Counted from the stretch's first letter, positions 46,919-58,199 are shown. The stretch is 64,000 nucleotides of DNA from Unio delphinus (GCA_029339505.1 JAQISU010000166.1:3465001-3529000); one strand, 5' to 3'. Notes: a model not told the origin generated them from the sequence alone. Translations and numbers: made by a program.

Positions 46919-47059
46919 GTACCCTGAGTCATTTTTCTGCAGTTGATATTGTTAAATGGCTCCTGTAAAAAGAGAAGAATGATACATTTCCATTACTGTC
47001 ATAAAACCGAATTGTAATTCGCAAATTACTCTACCTTTTTGTTTTAGCGTTGTTAAAAA

Positions 47060-47560
47060 TCTTTTTGCTGCTTCTCAGAAATAGAAAGTGTGCCACTGCT
47101 GCCATCATGAGAATCTTATTACTACTCCCCTGATTGGATTGTCAAAATGTTTTTTTTTTAATAAAAGACTTGAGATGTTTAGTTGGTTATGAATGAAAAT
47201 GGTTCTGATCAAACTCTATAACCATCATGACTACATAGTGTCTGTTTGGTCCTAAATGGAACTTGGGCACATCTGATATCCAGTATGGCCACCAATGTAG
47301 CAATCTGGAAAATCTTGCCATTCAACCAAGTGTGAAGTCATACCAACATAAGGTTTTTACCGGAAGACTTATAAAATGGTGATGATCTGATGTCCAGTAT
47401 GATCGCCATAAAGGCCATCATGAAAATCTTATCCCTGCTCCATTTAAATGTCAGTTTGACACTGGATTTTCATTAGGTTAGTTCTGTGGTGTCTAGTTGG
47501 TCCTATTTTGACACTTAAATGGCCACCATCTTTAAATATAAATTTGTAATATTCTCGTCA
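47060..47560 (+). repeat. Degenerate repeat family K, block 4
   Basis: Phrases such as 'gccatcatgagaatcttatt', 'tagttggttatgaatgaaaa', 'ggaaaatcttgccatt' and 'tagttggtcctattttgaca' recur at roughly 110-140-bp spacing, as in blocks 1-3. Confidence 0.65.
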
Positions 47561-47715
47561 GGAAGAAGTCCTCACAAAATGGTCTCTGCTCACTATGTAG
47601 TAAAGTTTCTGTTCAGATGAGAGGAGGGACCCTTAGTAGACTTTTTTGCAACAAGACTAAACAACATGCTCCCTATTTACATTAACCTCTTCCTAGATCT
47701 TTAAATATAAATATG
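47558..47715 (+). repeat. Dispersed repeat D, copy 1
   Basis: It shares 'agtttctgttcagatgagag', 'gggacccttagt' and 'gcaacaagactaaacaaca' with 49130-49330, in the same orientation 1.6 kb away. Confidence 0.75.
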
Positions 47716-48304
47716 CCTTCCAGATAGATAGTTAGATCAACAACAGGTTTTCACCACTTGAAAAGGTTTCAGTGGTGCAGCACTCGGGACAATGTTTTAG
47801 TCCTCATGGTTCCTCCTGATGAGTTGAGTTTGAGATCCCCCGTTTAAAGAATTCACATGTGTTCTTTGTAGATTGGCTTGACTTAGAACTAGTGTCATTT
47901 TCTTTGCACTGTCATCAACATCAAAAGATGATTTCCATATCTTACACAATCCACTACTTTGTACAAAATCTTAATTACGGAAACGCCAGCCTTGATGCAG
48001 TTGTGGAAAAAAAGTCAGATAATGATTTCTTCATCAAGGCACAGATGTTGTCCTTTGACCGTAGCATTCAGACTTTTAATAACTGAGGCCAGTCTGGGTT
48101 AACTGCCAAAGCCAGTCCTTCCGAAATGCACTTTGTATGTATTCCACTGCATGATAAGGCAATAATATGTATTTTTTCACTTAGCTAGAGTTTGCCTGTT
48201 CTTGTATTATGTGTCAGTGCCAAAGAATGACATTGTCATGATAATGGGGTTAATTGTATATTTATTTGGAGAAGTCTTTCATTTTGTACTGTTTTTTAAT
48301 GCAG

Positions 48305-48633
48305 ATTTCCAAGTTGGAGCAGCAGTTGCCGAAAGTTAAGAGTGGAAAAGAAAGCAAGGTTCCCAAGGACTCCAGAAAGGAAGGCAAACCAGTCAAGCAG
48401 GAGGAGCAGTCAAAGCAGAGTCCAGTAATATCAGAGAGTACAGAAGAGACTCAGGCGAAGGTGGCTGAGGAACCAACTGAAAGTAAAGAGAAGCAGGAAG
48501 TTGATGTAATAGAAATAAAAGAAGAAAAAGTGGAGGAGCAGGAAGTGGCAGCTGATAAGGAAGACCTACGGGAACTGCGACCAAGGAAGATGAAATCTAA
48601 GGGAAAGAGGGCAAAAAGAACCTCAGCAAGGAG
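48305..48633 (+). CDS. KMT2E: PHD-SET gene exon 15: Lys/Glu-rich segment
   Basis: The acceptor is ttttaatgcag ending at 48304 and the donor is AAGGAG|gtagtt at 48634. It encodes ISKLEQQLPKVKSGKESKVP, a long Lys/Glu/Gln-rich stretch with EVDVIEIKEEKVEEQE, and a basic end LRELRPRKMKSKGKRAKRTS. The basic end resembles the KVNRTKQRKSFSRSR area of MLL5 and may be a nuclear signal. It ends in phase 2. Confidence 0.9.
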
Positions 48634-49870
48634 GTAGTTACTATTTATGAAATAACTTGAAATTGAATGGATGTTTATTTTCTTCTCAGAATGTAATGTG
48701 AAAAATCAGCTTCTGTACCTGTGTTGTAGTGCATTAGGGTAGGGATAATTAGCTGCACCACAATTAAAGTGACTTTGCAAAGAAAAAAAATGTTAAAGCA
48801 GAGAGTATTTTAGGTATTTTAATACTACTACATTATCCATCACTATTGTGTAACTTACCTTTCTTGGACAAAAATTACCCTCATCCATAAAATTAAAATT
48901 CCATTCTCCCATTAGATGGAAAGTTCTAGAAAGCTCAGAACTAAAATCAACACATATCCTTTGTTGCTGACATCAATAGCCCATGCACGCAAAGTAGTAC
49001 CATATGTGTGGTTGTTTCCTCTGACAATGTGTTAGTGGTAACCTTGCTCAGGTGACAGTGATGCACTTGATTTTGCATGGTGGTTTGGAAACTCCTTTAC
49101 TGGGCAGCCTTAGAAAAGATTACCATCCAATTTTGTAATATTCTTGTCAGGAAAAATATTTTTGGCAAGACATTTTGTCTAGGAGAGGCATGGTAGTCCT
49201 CACAGAATGGTCTCGGCTCACTATTATCAAAGTTTCTGTTCAGATGAGAGGGGGGACCCTTAGTGAACTTGTTTGCAACAAGACTAAACAACAAGCTCCC
49301 CATTTACATTTCAATCTTCCTAGACCAGAGGGCTTGGACAGTGGATATCTTCAGCCTGAAGTGGGATAGTCTATTCACTTGAGCCTTCTCGCTATTCAGG
49401 ATGATTCTGCAATGTTCCATTAAGTAAAGATCTCCATTGCTCAGCTCAGTTTGGTGGCCCAAATGATCAATTTAAGTGACCTTTACCTGTTGGTAGACCA
49501 GTTCAGGACATTGCCTCGGAGTAGGATAGTCTGTCAAATCACAGGGGCTGGTTTTCTCTATAAAACCTGGGGAAAAACCTTCACAATGTAGATGATGAAT
49601 CCCTTAAAGGGACTCTTGTTTTACATAATTAAAATTTCTGCATCCACTTTTAGTCAATTTGTTACATAAAATATGCCAATATGCTCCATATATATTGCTC
49701 TTTTAAAGCTCTTTCATAATTGTTTCAAAGCTTTTCTATTACAACATGTCTTAAAGGACATTTGTACTTGCAGTTTGGGATGATGTTATTTTTTTAGCAA
49801 CATGTTTATAAAATGAATAGATTGAATTTTGACATAAACATGGATAATATGTATGTGTTCATTTGTACAG
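48634..49870 (+). other. Intron 15
   Basis: It holds dispersed repeat D copy 2 (49130-49330). The remaining sequence has nothing recognised. Confidence 0.65.
49130..49330 (+). repeat. Dispersed repeat D, copy 2
   Basis: It matches 47558-47715, with an extra stretch ('ggcaagacattttgtctagg') in its left half. Confidence 0.75.
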
Positions 49871-50027
49871 AAGAACCAGGTTCAGCATTAGCTGCATTAA
49901 TCTTGAGGCTAATGTGTCACATGATGAAGGAAGTAATCAAGAGCCACTAGGGATGGCCAGCTGTCCAGTCACACCTGCAGATGCTGTAAATGTACCTCCA
50001 TCTTTCAAGTTCCTGAAAACAAAAAGG
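49871..50027 (+). CDS. KMT2E: PHD-SET gene exon 16
   Basis: The acceptor is catttgtacag ending at 49870 and the donor is AAAAGG|gtatgt at 50028. With the split Arg it encodes RRTRFSISCINLEANVSHDE, GSNQEPLGMASCPVTPADAV and FKFLKTKR. The RRTRFS start is comparable to the RRRHRTVS box of MLL5; the rest is poorly conserved. It ends in phase 0. Confidence 0.87.
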
Positions 50028-51315
50028 GTATGTGTAGAAAAGTAGCAACAACTGCTGAGGGCTGTTCCAGTAAAACATATAACCCCCGGGGGGGGAAGGC
50101 ACCTTCAAATTCAACCAACTCACAATAGAAGCAATTTTAAAAAATTATGATCCACCGTCTGCTGCATTTAAAAAAAAAAAACATCACCCCCTACAGAAGC
50201 ATATTATTTTACCTAATTTCTAGCTAGTGGTTAGAGGGTGGTAGAAGCGATTTTAATTTTGGGTTGGGGACAGATGCGATTTAAATGACTGCTGACTGGA
50301 AGAGAATTCTTAGATATATAATCTACTGCACATTTTTATTTGTATCCAATGTCTGTAATCTGAAAATATTTTTTTTTAAATCTATAACCCACCATGAATT
50401 AGATTTAACAAATGGATGAAAACTGAGGAATAATCAACTGTCTTTTGTCAACAACAGCAGCAGCATCACTGGTGGCCAATCAGGAACATGATGTACTTTT
50501 AACTTGGCAGAGAGGTGTAGGATGTTGTTTTGTGATTACTTGCCATTCAACATATTTGTTTAAGCCCCACTTTGACCTTGTTATCTCTTCTTCAGTAGTA
50601 AAATTGGCTGCTGAATATAGATTCACTTGTGCTGAAAATGGTGTTATTAACCCTGCATTACAAATGGCAGCAGCATGTAATTTTACCTATGTTAGCTCTG
50701 AAATTGCAATTAACCAAACCTTGTATAAATTTTTTGAATGGTTGCTAAACTTTCATGATTCACAGTATATTAATGATATGATAATTATCTGATCCATTAT
50801 TATATGATTGAATACATAACTATATGTCGAAAAAGTGAATAATCAGAATTGAATATATTGAATGACATTGACCCTAATAGATGCCAGTAAGTTTTTCACT
50901 AATTGCAAAAACAATAATAAACACTTCCGCAACCATGGAAACTAAAAGAGATTCTGTTATAGTGATCGGTTATGAAGGTCAGAAACAGTGTGTACTACTA
51001 CTTGGCCCTGAAAATGGTAATAAATACTATCAGGAAACTGTAGTCTAATTCAACAGTTATTATTGGTAGAAACAGTTCTGACGTCTAAGCAAGTTCTAGT
51101 GATTATATCCGTTGGGGTCTGCTCTTAGTCCGATAAATTAGCTCCCCCCCCCCCAACACGTTTTGATGGACGATATGAAGTCACCCGTTTCATTAAAATG
51201 CTCAATTGCCGCATCAAATTTGTCCGGAACATGTCAGCGTATAGTTCAGACACTTACCGGTACACGGTAACAGGACTATGTAGCCACTACGTTCAAAATG
51301 GCCTCACGACACATG

Positions 51316-51460
51316 CAGTCCCGGATTACCCATTAGGCAGAGTAGGCAACTGCCTATGGGCCCCGCGACTTCTATGGGCCCCAATGAGACCGTGACCGTG
51401 GGTCTGGGGCCCCAAAAGTTTGACTGCCTATGGGCCTCCACGGTGCTTAATCCGGCGCTG
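51316..51460. mobile_element. 145-bp hAT MITE with perfect 8-bp TSD
   Basis: The ends are CAGTCCCGGATTA and TAATCCGGCGCTG, which are inverted repeats with one mismatch and typical hAT form (CAG...CTG). GACACATG flanks at 51308-51315 and 51461-51468. The interior is a GC-rich inverted repeat ('aactgcctatgggcccc' / 'gactgcctatgggcctcc'). It is nested inside the 2-kb element. Confidence 0.93.
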
Positions 51461-51608
51461 GACACATGGTTGTGTTATTCCACGTGGATTTACAAGGCGT
51501 CAAACACAGAAATGGATAATAATAATAATATTTACATATCGCCAAAGAGACGCGAGAAATACCGGTAAGTGTCTTAAATGTACACCGATGTGTTGCGAGC
51601 TACATCAG

Positions 51609-51752
51609 ACCAAATGAGAAATGGAACTGAAAAACTGAATTCCAAGATAGCAAACCTCTAAATTTCTGGATAATTTCTTCTATAATTCCACGTTCCCGCA
51701 GAAAACTTGAAAGTTGATCAATCCCCAACTGCCGAACACTTTCTTCCGCCAT
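51609..51752 (-). CDS. Short SAM-like ORF inside the 2-kb transposon
   Basis: From ATG at 51752-51750 the minus strand encodes MAEESVRQLGIDQLSSFLRE and RGIIEEIIQKFRG, then runs a few residues to a stop near 51609. The pattern 'L..FL...GI.EE.I..F' looks like the first helices of a SAM-type fold. A GT follows AGA-G within the RG codon pair, so this may be the first exon of a spliced transposon gene. It lies just downstream of a CGCGCGCGC stretch that would suit a promoter. Function unknown. Confidence 0.35.
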
Positions 51753-52699
51753 GCCGTGTCACTCGAAAACGCGCGCGCGCAAATCTCACTAGATAACTCG
51801 AGACAAAAAAAAAATAATAACCCGTTAAAGTTCTCTCGCCTGCACGTTTATTCGCCGCGATTTAGACCGCAAAGACGGGGGGCTTTAGATGTGATTTAAA
51901 TATTATGCATTGATTTTTTTTCTGACACCCCTACATGTGATTTCTGATTTTTTAACACAACCCACACCTGAAGTGATTTTTCAAGCCAACCCTCCACTAT
52001 CAGAATATAAATAGTTTTAAACATAACCTCCTACATATTGTTTTTTAAAGTGCCGTCCCCGGGGGAGATATATGTTTTACTGGAACAGCCCTGATTAAGA
52101 ACTTTTTTAATATGGCTGCTTTAGTTAAATATTTTGATTATAATTTTCATGAATAATTTCTGTCTGGAATTTTTTTTGGGTTAACATTAGTAGTGCTGTA
52201 TTTGGGTCTAAAACTTGAGCTTTGTATCCAAGCAGATATCCTCTGAAATAACGTTAGATTGAGAAAGTGCATGAAATGGAACTGTGACTCACAGGAACAC
52301 ATACAGCAAAGAAAATTGTCTTAAAACAAATGTACTTAAAATTAAGAGTAAGATGGGAAATAATGGAATTCATAATCTGCCTAATAAACTGTTGTGTAAC
52401 TGTTAAAGAGCTTGGTGATTTCTGCAGTCACAGCTATTATGATTTAATCAGCAGAACTTAAATAGAATTGGGAATATTAAAGGAGATTGTTAGGAATGGT
52501 AAACAAATAAAAGGTTCCAGCAGGGTGAAAAGACTTTTGCAAAGTACAATGAACAAATAGAATATCAGATAATTGAAAGGAAACAACTTTTGTTGTTGTT
52601 TCTCCCATATGAAATCATTTCACTGAATGCAATGATTTTTCAACACCATTTTGACACGATTAAATAAGTGATGTACATAAATACTAAGGTAGGTTTTAC

Positions 52700-54830
52700 T
52701 TGCCCAATCATTTGCTAACCTTTACCTTTGGCAACAAAGCTGTGAGAGGATTCAGTAGTTTCTTATGTATGCATTCAGCTGTTGATTGCACCCTCAATAT
52801 CTTAACTCCTGTTTCAACATTGAAAATTGGTATGTCAATGTGTCTAAAGAAAAGAAACTTGGCAGTACCAAAACTTGGTCATTTTTATTACCTAATGTTA
52901 ATGCCAAATGGTTTTGTATGTTGAGCGATTCATTCATTACACACTATTTCGGACACTACTTAACCTACATACGATGATTTGTAAGTGGATGCATATTTTG
53001 GAGAACAAGCCATTCATATCAAAAGTAGGTCACTTTTACATAATTTTAATGCTTGAATTTTCCTCTATTCACTACATCCACGTTATCTTGCACCATATTT
53101 TACCATGACTGATGATAATTGGTATGTAGATCCGCCTTGTGAAGAGTAACTTTACCACAGAAAGAGTAACGATAATGACCTATTTTTCACACCTGTTAGA
53201 CTGTTCTTTCATTAGAAATATCATAGTATCAGCTATTAATATCTTTGGCAGTATATATGTATCTTACGGTGAGTAACCAAAACACAAAATTGGTCATTTA
53301 GAAATTTAGTGTTAGTATGACTTATTTTGTTAAGTTAATGATAGTGGGAAATAATATTAGTCACAGTCAACTGCATGTGGCATCAGTATTTTTTAAGATT
53401 TTAGTTCAAGTTTGTTATTTGCATATATTTTATTTTAGTAACCATTTAATAGATTATCATCATGCTTGGCATGAATCATTATGAAGACAAGACATCTCAA
53501 TCATTCTATAGCACATTTGCTTGCCCCTTTATATCTCGTTGTCATGATCACATTAGAAAATATGCATTGAGGCTGGTGACATTTTGTCATTTGCTTGTTA
53601 TTTCTAAACACATTGATCAATTTTCTTAATACTTTAGATGATAAATAGCAGAAACATTTCATTTTATGCTGACATTGCTTGATATGTGGTAATGGTTGCA
53701 GATTTTGAATCTGTGCTTCTTGATGATGGGTGCAGCAAGAGGGCTTTGGTGTTATCAATTATTCATTGGTTAAACTCGCTATCTTGGACCCTTTTTGCCC
53801 ACTCATATCAAAATGTTAATGCATCCCAAAGCAGATAATGTGATCATACCAAAACTAGGTCACTGTGATAAAATCTTCACACTTGAATGACATGTTTTGA
53901 GCTGTTCTTTTTTGAACTCACAATATCTTGGTCAAATTTTGCCTTCACTCACATAGCCACTGTGCCCCAGTAGCTCGTGTGCATGACTCTAGACCAAAAC
54001 GGTGCGAGATCAAATCCTATGATCAGAGCTGCCTCTGTTAGATACCATGGAGTGTCCTTTACTCCATTGCTCTCGGCACTAAATAACCTTCTGTTTTTGT
54101 GCCATGAACACCAAACCAAACCTTCACTGAAAAAAGTGTGAATTCTTTGCAAAGGGGATAAATTGGCCATACAAAAACTAGATCACTAAGACACTATTTT
54201 CACAAGAAAATCTTTAATATTTTCAGTTATCAATATCTTGGATTCTATTTCACCTACACTGGTTTAAAAGAAATTGCATTTTATGCAGCTGGATTCGAAG
54301 TTCGCGGTCAAACCAAAACTATATACTTAAACTCCATTCCCATGTTCAAGTGACTTCTCTGCTTCCAGTTATTACACCTTTAGTATATCGAACTCTGCTT
54401 AAAATTATTATGTGGATGCAGGTCATGAAGAGTAATTAATTCAACAGTACAAAAACTCAGATGCTTTAATTTTTTTCTCTTACTTTATTACACCCTAAAG
54501 TTTTAATTTAACACTCATTTGTTACACCTTGACATTAGTATTTTACAGATTTATTTTTCTTACTAAAGTACTTGAACCCTCTTTCATCTGCACCATGAAT
54601 ATTTATCAGTGGATGCATCTCAATAAGAGTAATTCGAAAAACAAGTTGAAGTTTGGTCACTCTAACTTAATTTTCATACTGATGTAACTTTACAGCTTAA
54701 AATTCATTACATTCTTATTAAGATCTTGGACCCTACTCATGTACAATATTGAAAAGTTGTGTGTAAAGGAGATTAAAGTAGGTAACTGATCCAATTTTCA
54801 TGCTTGGAGTCCTTTTTTCTGTTACATACT
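52700..54830 (+). repeat. Degenerate ~150-190-bp tandem field
   Basis: The marker 'ccaaaactaggtcact' and variants recur near 52865, 53020, 53280, 53850, 54172, 54312, 54452, 54640 and 54772, each followed by 'tttaat...cttgaat' and 'atcttggaccctattt'-type phrases and 'aagtggatgcat'. The units are old and diverged. Short frames within have no support. Confidence 0.6.
53950..54150 (+). mobile_element. Possible SINE, third family
   Basis: A tRNA-like head ('gccccagtagctcgtgtgcatg' in two parts, B-box-like 'gagatcaaatcc') is followed by a body ending 'gaacaccaaaccaaacc'. It interrupts the tandem field. The boxes are weak, so the call is tentative. Confidence 0.4.
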
Positions 54831-54859
54831 TAACCCTTTTGGTTTGGTTGATCATTGAA

Positions 54860-55105
54860 CTTGTTTTTGTAGGGTTTTACACCATTTCTCAGCACACAAT
54901 AGGCTATAAATGGTGGCCAGTATTAATAGTGGAGGAGAACCTAAAAAAAAAAAAAGGAATGAACCATGACCCACGAGAAGCTACTGACAAGCTTTCTCAC
55001 ATACCCACGTTGGCTGAATCTGAGATTTGAACCCACGCAGACAGGTGAGATGGCAGTGATCCGTAACTGCAAGCGCTTTAGACCACTCAGCCACTCATGG
55101 GCCCC
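54860..55105 (-). mobile_element. SINE family 1 copy with 16-bp TSD
   Basis: The reverse strand starts 'ggggcccatgagtggctgag', has a B box GGTTCAAATC and ends 'gtgtaaaaccctacaaaaac'. TTGGTTGATCATTGAA (54844-54859) and TTGGTTGATCTTTGAA (55106-55121) form a target-site duplication with one mismatch. Confidence 0.9.
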
Positions 55106-55559
55106 TTGGTTGATCTTTGAATCTTGCGGACTAAGATATTGTAGCAATGGCGTGTTATCTTAAATGCTAAATTATTGGGTAGCATGTTTAAATCCTGTGG
55201 TAGCTGTTGTGGCCTATCCCTATCCAAGGCAATTAACTCCCATTTCCTCTGCATTAATTCTCCTTACGAGTCTGCATATTGGTGGTTGCAAGTAAACACA
55301 AGAACCCTAAAATCCTATACTAAACAAGATGCTCAGTGTGGATATCAGTGGTAAGGCTTCTGCAGCTTGTATCAGCAAGAATCAGTTTGTCATTTTATTT
55401 TTAAATTGTGGTTTGAAGAGAATACACTTTTAATGTAATATAGATAACTTTTTAATGTTACTAAGTGAACAACACAATTTGTCAGATGAAAGCATGTAAT
55501 ACAGCTAGAAAAATGGTGGACTTTCACTACTATTCTATGGGTTGTACTGTCCTATGCAG

Positions 55560-55772
55560 CATCTTATGAATGAATGGCTGAGTGAGAAGAGTCAAGATGG
55601 CAAGCCTGTACCAGTGAAGACAGAGCCTTTAGAAGTAACTGTAGATGAAAGCTTGTTTGTACCCTGTCTACCCAGTCCAAGAAACTTTATGGAACGTTTA
55701 CGGAGAAACAGCCAAAGTCAAGGATGTAGCCAAAAGCCTAACCCAGAATCAAGTGCTGGCTCAGCTAAAAAG
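55560..55772 (+). CDS. KMT2E: PHD-SET gene exon 17: HLMNEWLSEK box
   Basis: The acceptor is tcctatgcag ending at 55559 and the donor is AAAAAG|gtatga at 55773. It begins HLMNEWLSEKSQDGKPVPVK, near-identical to HLVNEWLSEKNEKTGKP of MLL5, and ends in SAGSAKK, which joins exon 18 as KK-RWLRQAM. It is in phase 0 at both ends. Confidence 0.95.
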
Positions 55773-57584
55773 GTATGAAGTGGTAAATATTTATTAAAAA
55801 AAATATGAATTTGTATTGTTAAAGGAAACAAAATCCAGAGATATTATCCCCACTCAAATGTGACTCTTCAGAACTGGTAATTCACTTACATAATCAAGTG
55901 TAACTTGATATGTCACCTTTCATATTTGCAGTAAAAGCAAGTCATGTATTTGTTGCAGACAAGTGAAGTTAATTTTATTGTCATCTGGAGCTAGATTCCT
56001 TTTTTACAGACCTGCCAACTCGTACTATTTTGCCATTAGTCTTACGATAATTACCCTTAAAATATGAATATACTATATCATATATCATATATACTATATC
56101 ATATATACTATATCAGCAAAAACTACAAAAAAAATTATCATTGGTGGAAAATTTGTTTATATGTTTTATTTGGATCCAGGTTTCATATTAGAAGTAGTGA
56201 AAGTGGTCAGAATTCTAGACTAACTTTACAGTAGAATATCAAACGCTTTAAACTGCACCAATTTGTTTATGCGAAGTTTCTGCATGATCAAACTGTTGAT
56301 CATATAATTTTTTTTAAATGGCGTTTGACCAAGCGATGCATGTTTAAGAAAACTGTCTTGAAAAATGTTAATTAAAACAGGAAAATAAAAAAGTAATATT
56401 CAGATTCTTGTGAATAAATGCTGGAAGGGACACGGTTTTATTGAATGAAATCACATGCCATTTTGAGTATGACTCGTGGCGGGAAATATAATTGCCGTCA
56501 TCATGTGAAATGGAAAAAGAATTTCCAGAATTATGTCAAGTTGAGAGACAGCAACAAGCCATTGAGCTGCATACGGTTTGGAACTAAAATTTGTGTAACT
56601 GCACTAGTGGTAAATAAAGTCGACGTGTTCTTTACAAACTTTTCATTGCTGCACGTTCCAAATACCAAGTACTGAACTTTTAATTAGGCTACGTTTTCCA
56701 GCTTTACAATAACAGTTTATGATATTTTGTTAACCTTACTGAAAACTGGTCAAACTTGTGGAAAAATCAACTGCCTTACTGAGACGGACTCCTCAGTATT
56801 GGGAGGTCTGCTTTTGACTAAATTCCATAAGTCTTAATGCTGTCACTTTTCTCCTAGAATGCACAGGGTATCTAAACTATGTCACTGAAATAGGTATAGT
56901 TCCACATATTATATTTGATTATTTATGTTTGATTAGTGTCTTTCATGAATATTTTTCACATTCTTATAAAAATGGATACCAATGCCTGATCGTATCTAGC
57001 TGAAGTAGACATGCGGTTGAGCAAGATATAAAATACTGGAGTGGTGGTGGTGATGTATGCATATAGCTGGAAATTATTCTGTTGCGGATGTCTTTCAATC
57101 CAATGTACATACCTTATTGCTAGATTTGGGATTTTTTTTTAACCAAAGTTAACCAGTGGAATGATATATGTTGTTTTAGAGTTGTTTTTTTTTTCTTCTT
57201 GAAAGTGAGTGTTTAAGCATGCTGATAAGAATAGGTTTTCTGTAGGTTGGAAAGACAAGTTTACTATTCGATGAGTAATATCCGTAAAGATAACAGTCAT
57301 TTGATTGGGTCATGTGATGCATTATTTGGAGGGTTTTTTTAATAGAAAATTTAAGTTTAATGGGTAGGCTATATGTTTAGTTCCCATGAATGGATTTTAG
57401 TTATTTTCTTTACATAGGTTTACCGGAGTGAAATCATTTAACGATCCAATTACAAGGTTACAGTGGTTGTTTTGTGTCACTAAAACTGTAGTGACATTAA
57501 TGGCAGGCAAAATAATAAACTTTAATATTTTCATTACAAGATATATTGCATGTTTTAAGTAACATAATATTCATTTCTTGGCAG
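55773..57584 (+). other. Intron 17
   Basis: It holds a hAT-like element (56007-56820). Bases 56830-57580 have nothing recognised. Confidence 0.7.
56007..56820. mobile_element. hAT-like family C element, non-autonomous
   Basis: It starts CAGACCTGCCAA and ends TTGGGAGGTCTG, an inverted repeat with one mismatch. The flanking octamers (ctttttta and cttttgac) agree at 6 of 8 positions, fitting an aged hAT duplication. A 76-codon frame at 56445-56675 (GKYNCRHHVKWKKNFQNYVK) may be a remnant of a transposon gene but is not recognised. A diverged copy is at 8449-8790. Confidence 0.7.
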
Positions 57585-57723
57585 AGATGGTTAAGGCAAG
57601 CTATGGGTGAAACTCCAAGTCCAGAATATGGGCTGTGCTCTCCTCCAGCTTTTCCAGGTCATGGTAGCATGAGTCCTAACCCACTATCCTCCACTCATAG
57701 CCCTGGAGCATCTCCACCAGCAG
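57585..57723 (+). CDS. KMT2E: PHD-SET gene exon 18: RWLRQAM box and Ser/Pro tail
   Basis: The acceptor is ttcttggcag ending at 57584 and a donor CCAGCAG|gtatta lies at 57724. It encodes RWLRQAMGETPSPEYGLCSP, then a Ser/Pro/His-rich run ending HSPGASPPA. The start matches KKRWLKQALEEE of MLL5. If the donor is not used, the frame stops at 57738-57740 (GIINI then TAA). No clear AATAAA was seen just downstream. No later exon was found in the window, so the C-terminus is unresolved. Confidence 0.9.
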
Positions 57724-58199
57724 GTATTATTAACATTTAAAGATTGTGATGTACTTTTAATCTGGTTTGAAATGACCAAGACATGTCTTTTCATCAGGAT
57801 GCACCAATGTGTAGGTGGGGTTATCACATCGGAACCTTGGCTAGTTAAGATGATTAAATGGATGTGAAGTATATGTATGAAATCAAATTTTTTACTAATT
57901 ATTCTTCAGTACAACTAAAATACTAGTGTACAGAACTATTATTTGAGAAGTAAATTTCAATCAAGTAATCTAAGCAATTTTAAATTGATTAAATGCAGTA
58001 TTTAGTATGGCAAGATCCAAAAGTTATTTAATACAATGAGTGAGTGAAGTTTGTTTCCCAGCTTGGCTCTTCTTTGTGGCAAGGTCACACCAGCATCTCA
58101 ATAACATGATGTCAGTAGCAGCTGCCTCTTGTTCAATGCAAGCCAGTGCTGCCTAAAGAGCCTTACCCCTTCAAAATGATTCGTTTACTCCATTTTATT

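Larger units (their letters stand above)
46919..48304 (+). other. Intron 14
   Basis: It is mostly family K block 4 (47060-47560) and dispersed repeat D copy 1. Bases 47860-48300 hold nothing recognised. Confidence 0.7.
50059..52091. mobile_element. 2-kb inverted-repeat transposon, TGA target site, possibly PIF/Harbinger
   Basis: The left end GGGCTGTTCCAGTAAAACAT and right end ATGTTTTACTGGAACAGCCC are perfect inverted repeats; similarity continues through 'ccccgggggg' and 'ggcac' for about 45 bp. TGA flanks both ends (50056-50058, 52092-52094). GGG termini with a 3-bp duplication suit PIF/Harbinger but this is not proven. The middle is CpG-rich (51100-51900) and carries a short minus-strand ORF; no transposase was recognised. 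Confidence 0.85.
50028..55559 (+). other. Intron 16
   Basis: It is almost wholly repetitive: a 2-kb inverted-repeat transposon with a nested hAT MITE, a degenerate tandem field and SINEs, listed separately. Bases 52100-52690 and 55125-55555 hold nothing recognised. Confidence 0.75.
1907..57723 (+). other. KMT2E: KMT2E (MLL5)/SETD5/upSET-family PHD-SET gene, partial span
   Basis: This is the gene span. Eighteen exons with GT...AG borders join in a single frame to about 922 codons; the start codon is missing. Seen in the translation (numbering from the first codon here): a C4HC3 PHD finger at 89-131, a SET domain at about 297-447 with RRSC at 389-392, FDYDY at 427-431 and post-SET cysteines 434, 437, 440, 442 and 447, a charged helix at 593-643, and the boxes HLMNEWLSEK and KKRWLRQAM near the end. 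This order and these boxes match vertebrate MLL5 and Drosophila upSET; SETD5 shares the SET and later boxes but lacks the PHD finger. The family consists of nuclear chromatin regulators whose PHD reads H3K4 methylation and whose SET is reported to be inactive or weak. Introns run from about 0.9 to 5.6 kb and are full of transposons. Confidence 0.93.

Noticed and set aside
50445..50792. 115-codon open frame inside the 2-kb transposon
   Set aside because: No transposase or other motif is visible; it begins in a CAG-rich stretch and could be chance.
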